Assembly: GCA_023406965.1 (NCBI GenBank)
Contig: JAEXTI010000465.1
Coordinates: 1 to 7,039 of the forward strand
Source of the DNA: Chloroflexota bacterium
Lineage (GTDB): Bacteria > Chloroflexota > Anaerolineae > Anaerolineales > Anaerolineaceae
Length of the DNA: 7,039 bases
Reading direction: 5' to 3'
Position 1 is the first letter of the stretch. The number at the start of each line of letters is the position of its first letter. Positions 1-6,326 of the stretch are shown in pieces. Below the pieces are notes generated by a model that saw only the letters and a list, made by a program, of their open reading frames with translations, had not been told where the DNA came from and did no database searches. The translations under genes were made by a program, and so were the position numbers.

Positions 1-109
1 CATCTAGCATCAAGAAGTTGAAGGATGGAACGTCGACGATGCTCGGCTCTTTCGCGGAGGGGTTGTAGAGGTGTTTGAATTCTTTCGTAAGATCAATTTG
101 TTCAGACAT
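1..109 (-). CDS. GyrI-like small-molecule-binding protein, N-terminal part only
   Basis: The ATG at 109-107 opens a frame that stays open to the left edge, giving 36 codons (MSEQIDLTKEFKHLY..., ending ...FNFLMLD). The order 'K-E-hydrophobic-K-H-L-Y-N-P-S-A-K-E-P-x-I-V-D-V-P-x-x-N-F-L-M-L-D' is what I recall of the N-terminus of the GyrI-like domain family (COG4832-type, SHV2/GyrI fold), which binds hydrophobic or cationic small molecules in the cytoplasm. A good ribosome binding site (TAAAGGAA, minus strand, about 118-124) precedes the ATG. The gene starts 15 bp after the PadR stop codon, so the two are probably one transcript. PadR/GyrI-like pairs are common in Chloroflexota and Firmicutes; the likely role is ligand binding tied to the repressor's signal (inference). 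About three quarters of the protein lies outside the window. Confidence 0.8.
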   Translation of the reverse strand, partial: MSEQIDLTKEFKHLYNPSAKEPSIVDVPSFNFLMLD

Positions 110-117
110 AAATATGT

Positions 118-124
118 TCCTTTA
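118..124 (-). promoter_or_regulatory. Ribosome binding site of the GyrI-like gene
   Basis: The minus strand reads TAAAGGAA here, 8-9 nt upstream of the ATG at 109. It fits in the 15-bp gap behind the PadR stop codon and supports this start, although only 36 codons of the gene are visible. Confidence 0.7.
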
Positions 125-682
125 TCAGACAGATGTATCTATCTCTTGAATTAATGCGCCGATAAAATCAGCGCTGGCGCGCATTTGTGATTCTGAATAT
201 TCGAAGAGCGTGTCGACGAACCAGGGGAGTTGGGCGGCTTCGTGGTCGGCCCGTTGCTTTTGACGGAGCTGGCTGATCTGCTCAAGGAGAGCGGCGCGGT
301 GCAAGCGCAGCGCGGTAACAACTTCGAGGGTGGGGAGGGCACCCAGGTTGGCCAGGGCAAGGGGGAAGTCGGTGGTAAATGGGCGAGGTTCCTTCAGTCG
401 TGCCAGGACAGCCGCAGCATAGACTTGCCAGCCCTGAGGTGATAGGCTGTAAACCTTTCGCGCGGGGCGGACGGTTGAGTCTTGTTGTGAGCTTTCCAGG
501 CAGCCGGCGGCTTCGAGCTTGTTCAGGATGTGATAGATGGACGAGAAGCCGATGTCGGCCCAACCACGCATCCCGCGGGATTGGATATCTTGCTCGATCT
601 GGTAGCCGTGTTTGGGCATCTCGGCCAGCAAGCCCAGGATGGCCAGCTCGGTGTTAGTGATGGTAGAGGGCGGGTTTGACAA
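125..682 (-). CDS. PadR-family transcriptional repressor
   Basis: From the TTG at 682 the product is 185 aa. Residues about 11-82 form the PadR winged helix: ELAILGLLAEMPKHGYQI, then GFSSIYHILNKLEAAG as recognition helix region, then RKVYSLSPQG as the wing strand and end. Residues about 116-180 are helical and fit the C-terminal dimerisation domain (Vir_act_alpha_C type). PadR proteins are dimeric cytoplasmic repressors released by small ligands. The frame stays open to another TTG at 739, which would add 19 residues. That start lies upstream of the predicted transcription start and inside the operator, and its extra 'KRRP' codons are really the Shine-Dalgarno sequence AAAAGGAGA, so I chose 682. 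The GyrI-like gene follows in the same direction. The ligand is unknown; drug, phenolic or cationic compounds are family precedents only. Confidence 0.92.
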   Translation of the reverse strand: MSNPPSTITNTELAILGLLAEMPKHGYQIEQDIQSRGMRGWADIGFSSIYHILNKLEAAGCLESSQQDSTVRPARKVYSLSPQGWQVYAAAVLARLKEPRPFTTDFPLALANLGALPTLEVVTALRLHRAALLEQISQLRQKQRADHEAAQLPWFVDTLFEYSESQMRASADFIGALIQEIDTSV

Positions 683-692
683 AGTGAAGGGT

Positions 693-697
693 CTCCT
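693..697 (-). promoter_or_regulatory. Ribosome binding site that fixes the PadR start
   Basis: The minus strand reads AAAAGGAGACCC, with the AGGAG core 10 nt before the TTG at 682. No comparable site precedes the longer TTG start at 739. Confidence 0.65.
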
Positions 698-701
698 TTT
701 G

Positions 702-719
702 TATTCTAGTATTAGAATA
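702..719. promoter_or_regulatory. Inverted repeat 1, probable PadR operator
   Basis: TATTCTA (702-708) and TAGAATA (713-719) are perfect inverted 7-bp arms around GTAT. The repeat lies just downstream of the predicted PadR transcription start and directly upstream of the ribosome binding site. AT-rich dyads at this place are typical of autorepressing PadR proteins; the assignment is by position and not by a known consensus. Confidence 0.6.
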
Positions 720-736
720 TCCTGATAATAGGATAT
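717..736. promoter_or_regulatory. Inverted repeat 2, probable PadR operator overlapping the -10
   Basis: ATATCCT (717-723) and AGGATAT (730-736) are perfect inverted 7-bp arms with a 6-bp spacer. The repeat shares three bases with the neighbouring dyad and covers the predicted -10 (735-730, minus strand) and transcription start. A protein bound here would block RNA polymerase. Confidence 0.6.
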
Positions 737-758
737 CAAGTTTTCACTTCATTGTCAA
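730..758 (-). promoter_or_regulatory. Promoter of the PadR/GyrI-like operon
   Basis: On the minus strand a perfect TTGACA (758-753) is followed by a 17-bp spacer and TATCCT (735-730), a 4/6 match to TATAAT. Transcription would start near 723, giving a leader of about 40 nt before the TTG at 682. The two inverted repeats sit on the -10 and the leader, as expected for autoregulation. Confidence 0.65.
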
Positions 759-788
759 GGAGCTCTCTGGGAGTTGCCGTTGTAGGTT

Positions 789-841
789 CCGCATTTTTGG
801 GTGTGAAGGCGGCGAAGCCGCCTTCACACCCAAAAATGCGG
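789..841. repeat. Perfect 25-bp inverted repeat with GAA triloop
   Basis: Positions 789-813 (starting CCGCATTTTTGGG) and 817-841 (ending CCCAAAAATGCGG) are exact reverse complements around GAA (814-816). The tip reads GCGAAGC, a sequence known to form an unusually stable mini-hairpin. It stands between divergent genes, outside both predicted transcripts, so it is not an ordinary terminator for either; it also has no T-tract after the stem. Candidates are a dispersed palindromic repeat (REP/MITE-like), a cruciform-forming insulator, or a barrier to transcription from unseen upstream starts. The rest of 740-909 contains only the two promoters and no gene I can support. Confidence 0.9.
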
Positions 842-896
842 GTCTCACCACGCCGATTCCCAATGAACCTGTCAAGGGCTATTTTGGGGACTGGAA

Positions 897-902
897 TATA
901 AT
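897..902 (+). promoter_or_regulatory. -10 box (TATAAT) of the hydrolase gene, leaderless transcript likely
   Basis: A perfect TATAAT ends 7 bp before the ATG at 910, which puts the expected transcription start on or next to the A of the start codon. No good -35 exists at 16-18 bp; TGTCAA at 870-875 is a weak candidate, at 21 bp. There is no Shine-Dalgarno sequence in front of the ATG, which fits a leaderless mRNA. Confidence 0.5.
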
Positions 903-909
903 ACGAGTC

Positions 910-1749
910 ATGGAAACAACACGTGGACTTTATTTTGAGATAATCGGAGCGGAGTCGGCCCCTGTTATCGTATTTCTACACGGTGGTGGGGCTGGCGGAT
1001 GGATGTGGAGAAAGGTGGCGGCAAATCTGCAGGACGAGTACCGCTGTTTGTTGGTGGATTTGCCAGAGCAGGGCAATAGCACGCGAACCGGTCCCTTCAG
1101 CCATGGATTGGCGGCTGACCTGATCGCAGATTTGATCCGGGAGCAAACAGGTGGAAAGGCGCACGTTGTGGGACTGTCGGAGGGGGCGCAGGTGGTAGTG
1201 GAACTGCTATCCAGATCGCCGGAGGTTGTTGATCATGCGGTGATTAGCTCGGCGATTTTGCGCCCTATCAAGGGAACAGGGATGATGTCTTCGCCGGGAG
1301 CGGCTCGCTGGAGTTACCGGCTGGCAATGGCGCCGTTCAAAAACTGGGATGGCTGGATATGCTTGAATATGCGCTATTCGGCGGGGATACCGGATGAATA
1401 TTTTGTGAATTTCAAACACAGCTTTCAGCAGACAACAGAGAGTGGTTTTGTGAACATCCTTTCGGCGGTGAACTACCGGATGCCGGCGGGCCTGGAGCTG
1501 GCGCAAGCGCCGTGCCTGGTGGTAGTGGGGTCCAAGGAATACCGGGAGATGCATGATTCGGCGCGGGACTTGCTGATGGTATTGCCCAACAGCCGAGGGG
1601 TCGTTGTCTCGCTAGGGGCAAAATCAACACTGGCGAGCGAGCATAATTGGGCCATGACCGCGCCGGAGCTGTTTGCGCGGACTGTAATAGCCTGGATTGA
1701 GGGGCGTCCGTTGCCTGACGAATTGGGCGAGTTGTCAGACATTCGTTGA
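910..1749 (+). CDS. Alpha/beta-fold hydrolase
   Basis: The product is 279 aa, a usual length for a single-domain alpha/beta hydrolase, with no signal peptide. HGGGAGG (24-30) forms the oxyanion-hole loop. DLPEQGNS (50-57) matches the 'DxPGxGxS' stretch after strand 4. GLSEG (88-92) is the nucleophile elbow with Ser90. After the helical cap (about 120-185) comes the acid strand PCLVVVGSKEYREMHD (201-216), with Glu210 or Asp216 as the acid, and then the catalytic His245 in SEHNW. The family includes esterases, lactonases and C-C hydrolases; nothing visible fixes the substrate. It is divergent from the PadR gene and has its own -10 box, so it is not in the PadR transcript, but PadR could still regulate it. 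The gap to fhs is 93 bp, with a separate promoter. The start at 910 is supported by the promoter position. Confidence 0.93.
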   Translation: METTRGLYFEIIGAESAPVIVFLHGGGAGGWMWRKVAANLQDEYRCLLVDLPEQGNSTRTGPFSHGLAADLIADLIREQTGGKAHVVGLSEGAQVVVELLSRSPEVVDHAVISSAILRPIKGTGMMSSPGAARWSYRLAMAPFKNWDGWICLNMRYSAGIPDEYFVNFKHSFQQTTESGFVNILSAVNYRMPAGLELAQAPCLVVVGSKEYREMHDSARDLLMVLPNSRGVVVSLGAKSTLASEHNWAMTAPELFARTVIAWIEGRPLPDELGELSDIR

Positions 1750-1755
1750 TTAACC

Positions 1756-1784
1756 TTGCCTTTGGGCGGTTTTGGACGGATAAT
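1756..1784 (+). promoter_or_regulatory. Predicted promoter of fhs
   Basis: TTGCCT (1756-1761, 4/6), a 17-bp spacer, and GATAAT (1779-1784, 5/6) lie in the gap between the hydrolase and fhs. Transcription would start near 1791, about 50 nt before the fhs ATG. I saw no riboswitch-like fold in so short a leader. Read-through from the hydrolase is also possible. Confidence 0.45.
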
Positions 1785-1827
1785 ATTCATACAGTTCCCT
1801 CTGAGCAGTTACCCTTCAAAAAGATAA

Positions 1828-1833
1828 AAGGAG
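1828..1833 (+). promoter_or_regulatory. Ribosome binding site of fhs
   Basis: AAGGAG lies 9 nt upstream of the ATG at 1843 and fixes the start of a protein whose N-terminus is longer than in most bacterial homologues. Confidence 0.75.
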
Positions 1834-1842
1834 CTAATCTGT

Positions 1843-3762
1843 ATGAATCCGAAACCGAACCGAGCCTTCAAGCCGACGCCTTTGAAGCGCCTGACTCCTG
1901 TGCCGAGCGACCTTGAAATTGCCCAAGCGGCGCCTCTCAAACCGATTGTTGAGGTAGCAGAAGAATTAGAGCTTTTGCCCGAAGAACTGGAGATGTACGG
2001 GCCTTATAAAGCCAAAGTCAAGCTGTCAGTGTTGGAGCGGTTGAAGGATGCGCCGGACGGGCATTACATCGACGTGACCGCCATCACCCCGACACCGTTG
2101 GGCGAGGGTAAAACCACCACTACAGTGGGGTTGAGCCAGGCATTGGGTGCGCACCTGGGCTACCGGGTGATGACCTGCATTCGCCAACCCAGCCAGGGGC
2201 CGACCTTTGGCATTAAAGGCGGCGCAGCCGGCGGTGGCTACAGCCAGGTGATCCCGATGGAGGACTTCAACCTGCACCTGACGGGTGACATTCATGCGAT
2301 TACAGCGGCCAACAACTTGTTGGCGGCGGCGATCGATGCGCGAATCTTGCACGAGTCGGGGGCGACGGATGAGCAGATGTTCAATCGCCTGTGCCCGGCA
2401 GACAGGAAGGGCAAACGTCGATTTGGTCCTGGATTGCTGGGCAGGCTGGCAAAGCTGGGAATTGAGAAGGGCGACCCGGATGAGTTGACCCCGGAAGAGC
2501 GGGCCAGATTGTGTCGTTTGGACATCGACCCTGAGACGATTACCTGGAGGCGGGTGCTGGACACCAGCGACCGCTTCTTGCGCGGGGTGACGGTGGGCAA
2601 GGGCGCGGAAGAAGCCGGGTTTGAGCGCGAAACAGGTTTCGACATCGCCGTGGCGAGTGAGCTCATGGCGATCCTGGCCCTGACCACCGACCTGGCCGAT
2701 ATGCGCAGGCGGATCGGTCAGATTGTGATTGGTTTGAGCAAGCAGGGCGAGGCAGTGACCGCCGAGGATTTGGGCGTGGCGGGAGCCTTGACCGTGTTGA
2801 TGAAAGACACGATCAAGCCGAACCTGATGCAGACTTTGGAAGGCACGCCGGTGTTTGTGCATGCCGGACCGTTTGCCAACATTGCCCATGGGAACAGTTC
2901 GATCATTGCCGATAAGATTGCGCTCAAGCTGGCCGATTATGTGGTGACGGAATCGGGCTTTGGCGCGGATATTGGCATGGAGAAGTTCTTCGATATCAAG
3001 TGCAGGACCTCGGGGTTGACGCCCAGCGTGGTGGTTTTAGTGGCGACTGTGCGGGCGCTGAAAATGCACTCAGGGCGCGGGCCGAAGGTGGTTGCGGGGC
3101 GACCGCTGGATGCTGCGTATACCGATGAGAACCTGGATTTGTTGCGAGACGGATTGGGTAACCTGATCCATCACATCAAGATTGCGCGTAAGTATGGCAT
3201 TCCGGTGGTGGTGGCGGTGAACCGTTTCTCGACCGACACGCCGGCAGAATTGGAGATGATCCGCAAGGCTTCGATGGAAGAAGGCGGCGCAGAAGACGCT
3301 GTGGTATCGGATCATTGGGCGTTGGGTGGAGAGGGCGCACTGGCGCTGGCACAGGCGGTGGTAAAAGCGGCGGAGAAACCGCGAGATTTTCGCTTCCTCT
3401 ACCCGCTGGATCTTTCGATTAAAGAGAAGATCGAAACCATTGCGCGCGAGGTGTACGGGGCGGACGGCGTGGATTACTCCCCCGAGGCAGAAGAGCAGAT
3501 CGCGGATTACACCCGCCTGGGATTTGACCGACTGCCGATATGCATGGCAAAGACGCATTTGAGCTTGAGCCACGACCCGACACTGAAGGGCGTGCCGACC
3601 GGGTTCCGCGTGCCGGTGAGAGAGGTGCGCGCTTCGGTGGGGGCTGGTTTCCTCTATCCGTTAATTGGAAAGATGAGCACCATGCCAGGGTTGCCGACGC
3701 GCCCGGGGTATTATGAGATCGATATCGACCTGGTGACGGGAAAGATCATCGGATTATCCTAA
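1843..3762 (+). CDS. fhs: Formate--tetrahydrofolate ligase (10-formyl-THF synthetase), long eukaryote-like form
   Basis: This cytoplasmic enzyme joins formate to tetrahydrofolate with ATP, giving 10-formyl-THF for purine synthesis or for the methyl branch of the Wood-Ljungdahl pathway. The product is 639 aa, against about 555-560 for most bacterial enzymes. Residues about 1-45 are a proline-rich, then acidic extension. [13 protein letters not shown] (82-94) is the P-loop, [20 protein letters not shown] (114-133) is the conserved nucleotide/substrate loop, and [16 protein letters not shown] (143-158) follows. [20 protein letters not shown] (331-350) and the C-terminal [14 protein letters not shown] (611-624) are further family blocks. 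The variants [15 protein letters not shown] and AKTHLSLSH match, as I recall them, the synthetase domain of eukaryotic C1-THF synthase rather than the usual bacterial PAGEGK and REPSLGPVF. The frame is intact, so the gene should be functional. It has its own promoter and ribosome binding site. Confidence 0.97.
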   Translation: MNPKPNRAFKPTPLKRLTPVPSDLEIAQAAPLKPIVEVAEELELLPEELEMYGPYKAKVKLSVLERLKDAPDGHYIDVTAITPTPLGEGKTTTTVGLSQALGAHLGYRVMTCIRQPSQGPTFGIKGGAAGGGYSQVIPMEDFNLHLTGDIHAITAANNLLAAAIDARILHESGATDEQMFNRLCPADRKGKRRFGPGLLGRLAKLGIEKGDPDELTPEERARLCRLDIDPETITWRRVLDTSDRFLRGVTVGKGAEEAGFERETGFDIAVASELMAILALTTDLADMRRRIGQIVIGLSKQGEAVTAEDLGVAGALTVLMKDTIKPNLMQTLEGTPVFVHAGPFANIAHGNSSIIADKIALKLADYVVTESGFGADIGMEKFFDIKCRTSGLTPSVVVLVATVRALKMHSGRGPKVVAGRPLDAAYTDENLDLLRDGLGNLIHHIKIARKYGIPVVVAVNRFSTDTPAELEMIRKASMEEGGAEDAVVSDHWALGGEGALALAQAVVKAAEKPRDFRFLYPLDLSIKEKIETIAREVYGADGVDYSPEAEEQIADYTRLGFDRLPICMAKTHLSLSHDPTLKGVPTGFRVPVREVRASVGAGFLYPLIGKMSTMPGLPTRPGYYEIDIDLVTGKIIGLS

Positions 3763-3771
3763 CTAAAGGTT

Positions 3772-3831
3772 TTGAGCGAGTTTGCCGGGTCCAGCGGTGA
3801 TCTGTTGGACGGTTTTGGCAAACTCGTTCAA
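3772..3831 (+). terminator. Hairpin after fhs, possible terminator without T-tract
   Basis: The sequences 3772-3786 (TTGAGCGAGTTTGCC) and 3817-3831 (GGCAAACTCGTTCAA) pair over 15 bp with one G-T wobble. Inside, GTCCA (3789-3793) pairs with TGGAC (3806-3810). The stem begins 9 bp after the fhs stop codon. It is followed by ATTTAAGTTA rather than a T-run, so intrinsic termination would be weak; it may instead protect the 3' end of the fhs mRNA. The right arm overlaps the -35 of the next promoter. Confidence 0.5.
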
Positions 3832-3844
3832 TTTAAGTTACAAT
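3815..3844 (+). promoter_or_regulatory. Promoter of the four-gene operon
   Basis: TTGGCA (3815-3820, 5/6) and TACAAT (3839-3844, 5/6) are separated by 18 bp, giving a start near 3851 and a leader of about 98 nt. The leader (3851-3948) contains no ORF or fold that I can name. The -35 lies inside the right arm of the post-fhs hairpin. Confidence 0.6.
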
Positions 3845-3948
3845 CTAGTAGCTGTTCAGAGGGTGAAGAAATTTCTATCTTTTCTGTCACTGGTTGAGCA
3901 GTTGCACAATCTTTATTCAAGGATAACCTTCCCCTCAAGGAGGAAACA

Positions 3949-4290
3949 ATGATCGTTAATGCATGGAACAACGGCGCGCACAGCCGAAATGGGAGCGGTT
4001 ATGGATTCCGGGTCCATCCGGCTGATCGGGATGAGTATTTCAAGAAAGATTGGGACAAGATCTTGATTGAAATTGACGGCGAGGCGGATCCTGTTGAAGT
4101 AACTATTCCCGTCGAAGGCTTCTGGAGCGAAGCTGGCAAAGAACTGGCTTGCCAGGCGCTGGGACGCTGGATGCGGCGCACGGGCATGGCTCCTTGGGGG
4201 AAGGGCAATGCGCCCGTGTTTGTTTTGGATCCGGTCGAAGAGAACCGCTTCCGTGTTGGCAAGGCCCGAAAGGGCGGAAAGGCAATGTAG
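3949..4290 (+). CDS. Conserved-looking protein of unknown function, 113 aa
   Basis: I do not recognise a named family. The ATG has an excellent ribosome binding site (AAGGAGG, 3937-3943), and base composition matches the neighbours, so it is a real gene. The product is soluble, with no signal peptide or membrane segment. It starts IVNAWNNGAHSRNGSGYGFRV (2-22), with several Gly, Asn and aromatic residues. An alternating beta-like stretch follows (KILIEIDGEADPVEVTIPVE, 37-56), then an amphipathic helix (EAGKELACQALGRWMRRTGM, 61-80). Next come APWGKGNAPVFVLDPVEENRFRV (81-103) and a basic tail (GKARKGGKAM). I have the impression of similar short proteins beginning 'WNNGxHxxxGxGYG' in other bacteria, but cannot name them. 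It is the first gene of the predicted operon, 41 bp before the XRE-cupin ATG. Nucleic-acid binding is possible from the basic tail; this is a guess. Confidence 0.8.
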   Translation: MIVNAWNNGAHSRNGSGYGFRVHPADRDEYFKKDWDKILIEIDGEADPVEVTIPVEGFWSEAGKELACQALGRWMRRTGMAPWGKGNAPVFVLDPVEENRFRVGKARKGGKAM

Positions 4291-4321
4291 CGACTGTGCC
4301 ACAGACGTTATCATCGTAGTT

Positions 4322-4326
4322 GGAGG
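4322..4326 (+). promoter_or_regulatory. Ribosome binding site that fixes the XRE-cupin start
   Basis: GGAGG lies 5 nt upstream of the ATG at 4332. It overlaps the earlier in-frame TTG at 4320, which therefore cannot be the start; those codons are the ribosome binding site itself. Confidence 0.75.
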
Positions 4327-4331
4327 AAGTA

Positions 4332-5003
4332 ATGGAACAATTGGGCAAAGAGGCCGAGTCGGTGGATGTGGGACAGCGATTGCGGAGCCTGCGGGCTGAG
4401 CGGCAAATATCCATGCGCGCCCTGGCTCGCGCAAGCGGATTATCGGCAAATGCGTTGAGTATGATTGAACGTGGCATGACCTCGCCTTCGGTGAGCACGC
4501 TGTCCAAATTAGCCACGGCATTACAAGTGCCCATTACCGCATTTTTCCGCCAGGAGCCTGCCCGCGAGAAGGTGGTGTTCGTCAAAGCCTCCGAGCGGTT
4601 ACGCGTCCCATTCATGCGCGGGATGATTGAAGGGCTTGGCGGAGAAATGTTTGCCGGGCGCGTAGATGCATTCATGTTGACTTTAGAGAGCGGTGGCAGT
4701 AGTGGCCCATCTCCATTGATTCACACCGGGCACGAAATGGTTTTTTGTTTGCGCGGGCAGTTGGAATATGATGTAGACGGCGCGCGCTACCGTCTTGAGG
4801 CAGGCGACAGCCTGCTTTTCTCCTCGCAGCTTTCTCATCGCTGGCGTAATTCGGGAACATCGGTTGTGAATGCGGTGATTGTCATCAGCGCGTTTGACGA
4901 AGATGAGCGACCAAGCGAATTTCATATCGTGGCCGGCGCCAATAATGTGGATGAGATCGAGGAAGAATTGACCTCCCTGTCCCCCTCAGACCTGGATGTG
5001 TAA
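4332..5003 (+). CDS. XRE-family regulator with C-terminal cupin sensor domain
   Basis: The product is 223 aa, a typical length for this two-domain class. Residues about 13-72 are an XRE/HTH_3 domain (GQRLRSLRAERQISMRALAR, then SGLSANALSMIERGMTSPSV), where the second stretch spans the turn and recognition helix. After a linker of about 55 residues comes a cupin-2 domain, about 125-190. The metal or ligand site is probably formed by His131, His134, Glu135 and His169, in HTGHEMVFCLRG (131-142) and AGDSLLFSSQLSHRWRN (157-173). The C-terminus is acidic. Relatives such as PuuR and SutR respond to small metabolites and usually control neighbouring catabolic or biosynthetic genes. Here the gene is directly followed by lysA (TAAATG junction), so I infer control of this operon and possibly sensing of a lysine-pathway compound. 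No inverted repeat typical of an operator was found near the 3815-3844 promoter other than the hairpin. Confidence 0.93.
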   Translation: MEQLGKEAESVDVGQRLRSLRAERQISMRALARASGLSANALSMIERGMTSPSVSTLSKLATALQVPITAFFRQEPAREKVVFVKASERLRVPFMRGMIEGLGGEMFAGRVDAFMLTLESGGSSGPSPLIHTGHEMVFCLRGQLEYDVDGARYRLEAGDSLLFSSQLSHRWRNSGTSVVNAVIVISAFDEDERPSEFHIVAGANNVDEIEEELTSLSPSDLDV

Positions 5004-6326
5004 ATGAACGGTGTCTCACGAATATATCCAATGACAACCGGCCGTGATTCTCTCGGCCGGTTGACTGTTGCCGGGCATGCGCTTGGTGACCTGGCCCGGC
5101 GGTATGGCACCCCGTTATATGTGTACGATGGCGAGACGGTGCGGAAGCAAGTCGAAAGGTTGCAGCAAAACCTGCGAGCGGCTTATTCGGGATCGGTGGA
5201 AATCACGTATGCGGCGAAGGCATATTTTTCGTTGGGGTTTGCTCAAAAGCTGGCGGACCTGGGCATTGGCGTGGATGTGGTCAGCCTGGGAGAGTTGAAC
5301 ATTGCCAGGCGAGCTGGATTTGCGGCTGAGAAGATTCACCTGCACGGCAATAATAAATCACGAGAGGAACTGAGTGCGGCTGTGGCGATGGGTGTGCAGG
5401 CGATTGTGATAGACAGCCTGGAGGAGTTGGCCTTTCTCGAACAGATTGCCAGCCAGGCTGGGAAACGAGCGCGGGTGTGGCTGCGGATTACACCAGGGTT
5501 GACGGTGGATACGCACCCTTACCGGCAAACTGCGCATGCTTCCAGCAAGTTTGGGCTGCCGCTGCAAGATGGTCAGGCCGCCGAAGGGATTCGGAGAGCA
5601 TTGACAAGTAAATCCCTTGAGCTGCGCGGGCTGCACATGCATCTGGGATCGCAGATCTTTGAGGATGAACCCTACCGGAGAGCGATCTCGAAGTTGTTAG
5701 AACTGGCAGAGAGCCAGGGTTGCATTCCGGTAGAGATCAGCCCTGGGGGGGGATGGGGCGTGCCGTATACACCGGATGGGGAGTCTTCGGACCCCGAGCC
5801 GTGGATTGCGGCGGTGACAGAGACCGTGGTGGATGAATATAACCGGCGCGGGTGGCCGCTGCCGAAGTTGATCATGGAACCGGGGCGCTGGATTGCGGCG
5901 CGGGCAGGGATGGCCCTGTATTCGGTGGGCACGACCAAGACAACTGCCGATGGCGGCTGTGTGGTGGCTGTGGACGGGGGCATGGCGGATAATCCGCGCC
6001 CGGCGTTGTATCACGCTTTATACACGGCCTGCCTGGCCGACCGGCCAGACGAACCGGCTAAGAAAGCCGTCCGAATTGTGGGCAAGTTCTGTGAAACGGG
6101 CGATGAGTTAATCCCGGCGGTGAAGCTTCCGGAGGTGTGGCGAGGCGATGTGCTGGCGATGCCTGTGGCTGGGGCATACCAGTTGAGCATGGCGTCCAAT
6201 TACAACCTTGCGCCACGGCCAGCAGTTTTGTGGCTGGAAGAAGGAAGCCTTGAAATCCTGCAACCGCGCGAGACAGTGGATGACAGTTTTTGGTGGACGG
6301 CTACCTCTGTGACCAAGGTCGAATAG
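5004..6326 (+). CDS. lysA: Diaminopimelate decarboxylase
   Basis: It removes CO2 from meso-diaminopimelate to give L-lysine, the last step of the DAP pathway, using pyridoxal phosphate. The product is 440 aa, near the family norm of about 420. The alanine-racemase-like barrel covers about 35-305: YAAKA with PLP lysine Lys72, HMHLGSQI (211-218), the PLP-phosphate loop SPGGGWG (246-252), and EPGR (292-295). The C-terminal beta domain follows, with CETGD (363-367), whose Cys363 acts across the dimer interface, and AGAYQLSMASNYN (389-401) with Tyr392. CETGD is a mild variant of the usual CESGD, and GGGWG of GGGLG. The ATG at 5004 directly abuts the regulator's stop codon and has only a weak GGA upstream, so translation is probably coupled. 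A later ATG at 5031 would cut the conserved YP start region. Decarboxylation of a related substrate such as carboxynorspermidine is less likely at this length and with these motifs. Confidence 0.94.
   Translation: MNGVSRIYPMTTGRDSLGRLTVAGHALGDLARRYGTPLYVYDGETVRKQVERLQQNLRAAYSGSVEITYAAKAYFSLGFAQKLADLGIGVDVVSLGELNIARRAGFAAEKIHLHGNNKSREELSAAVAMGVQAIVIDSLEELAFLEQIASQAGKRARVWLRITPGLTVDTHPYRQTAHASSKFGLPLQDGQAAEGIRRALTSKSLELRGLHMHLGSQIFEDEPYRRAISKLLELAESQGCIPVEISPGGGWGVPYTPDGESSDPEPWIAAVTETVVDEYNRRGWPLPKLIMEPGRWIAARAGMALYSVGTTKTTADGGCVVAVDGGMADNPRPALYHALYTACLADRPDEPAKKAVRIVGKFCETGDELIPAVKLPEVWRGDVLAMPVAGAYQLSMASNYNLAPRPAVLWLEEGSLEILQPRETVDDSFWWTATSVTKVE

Noticed and set aside
683..739. N-terminal extension of PadR from the TTG at 739
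   Set aside because: It lies upstream of the predicted transcription start, overlaps the -10 and the operator dyads, and its codons include the ribosome binding site.
753..877. Direct repeat TGTCAAGG at 753-760 and 870-877 as target-site duplication around the hairpin
   Set aside because: The copies are not adjacent to the hairpin ends (789 and 841), and the first is largely explained as the PadR -35 on the other strand.
1750..1842. Riboswitch or terminator between the hydrolase and fhs
   Set aside because: I found no convincing stem or T-run, and the predicted leader of about 50 nt is too short for a folate-type riboswitch.
2026..2889. A 287-codon minus-strand open frame inside fhs
   Set aside because: It lies wholly antisense to a clearly recognisable enzyme gene, its product has no recognisable motif, and it is rich in His, Gln and Arg as frame shadows of this codon use usually are.
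4320..4331. TTG start for the XRE-cupin gene at 4320
   Set aside because: The codons form the GGAGG ribosome binding site for the ATG at 4332.
3913..4675. Long minus-strand frames across the 113-aa gene and the XRE-cupin gene
   Set aside because: They are antisense to two genes with good ribosome binding sites and, for XRE-cupin, clear domains; the predicted proteins show no motif.
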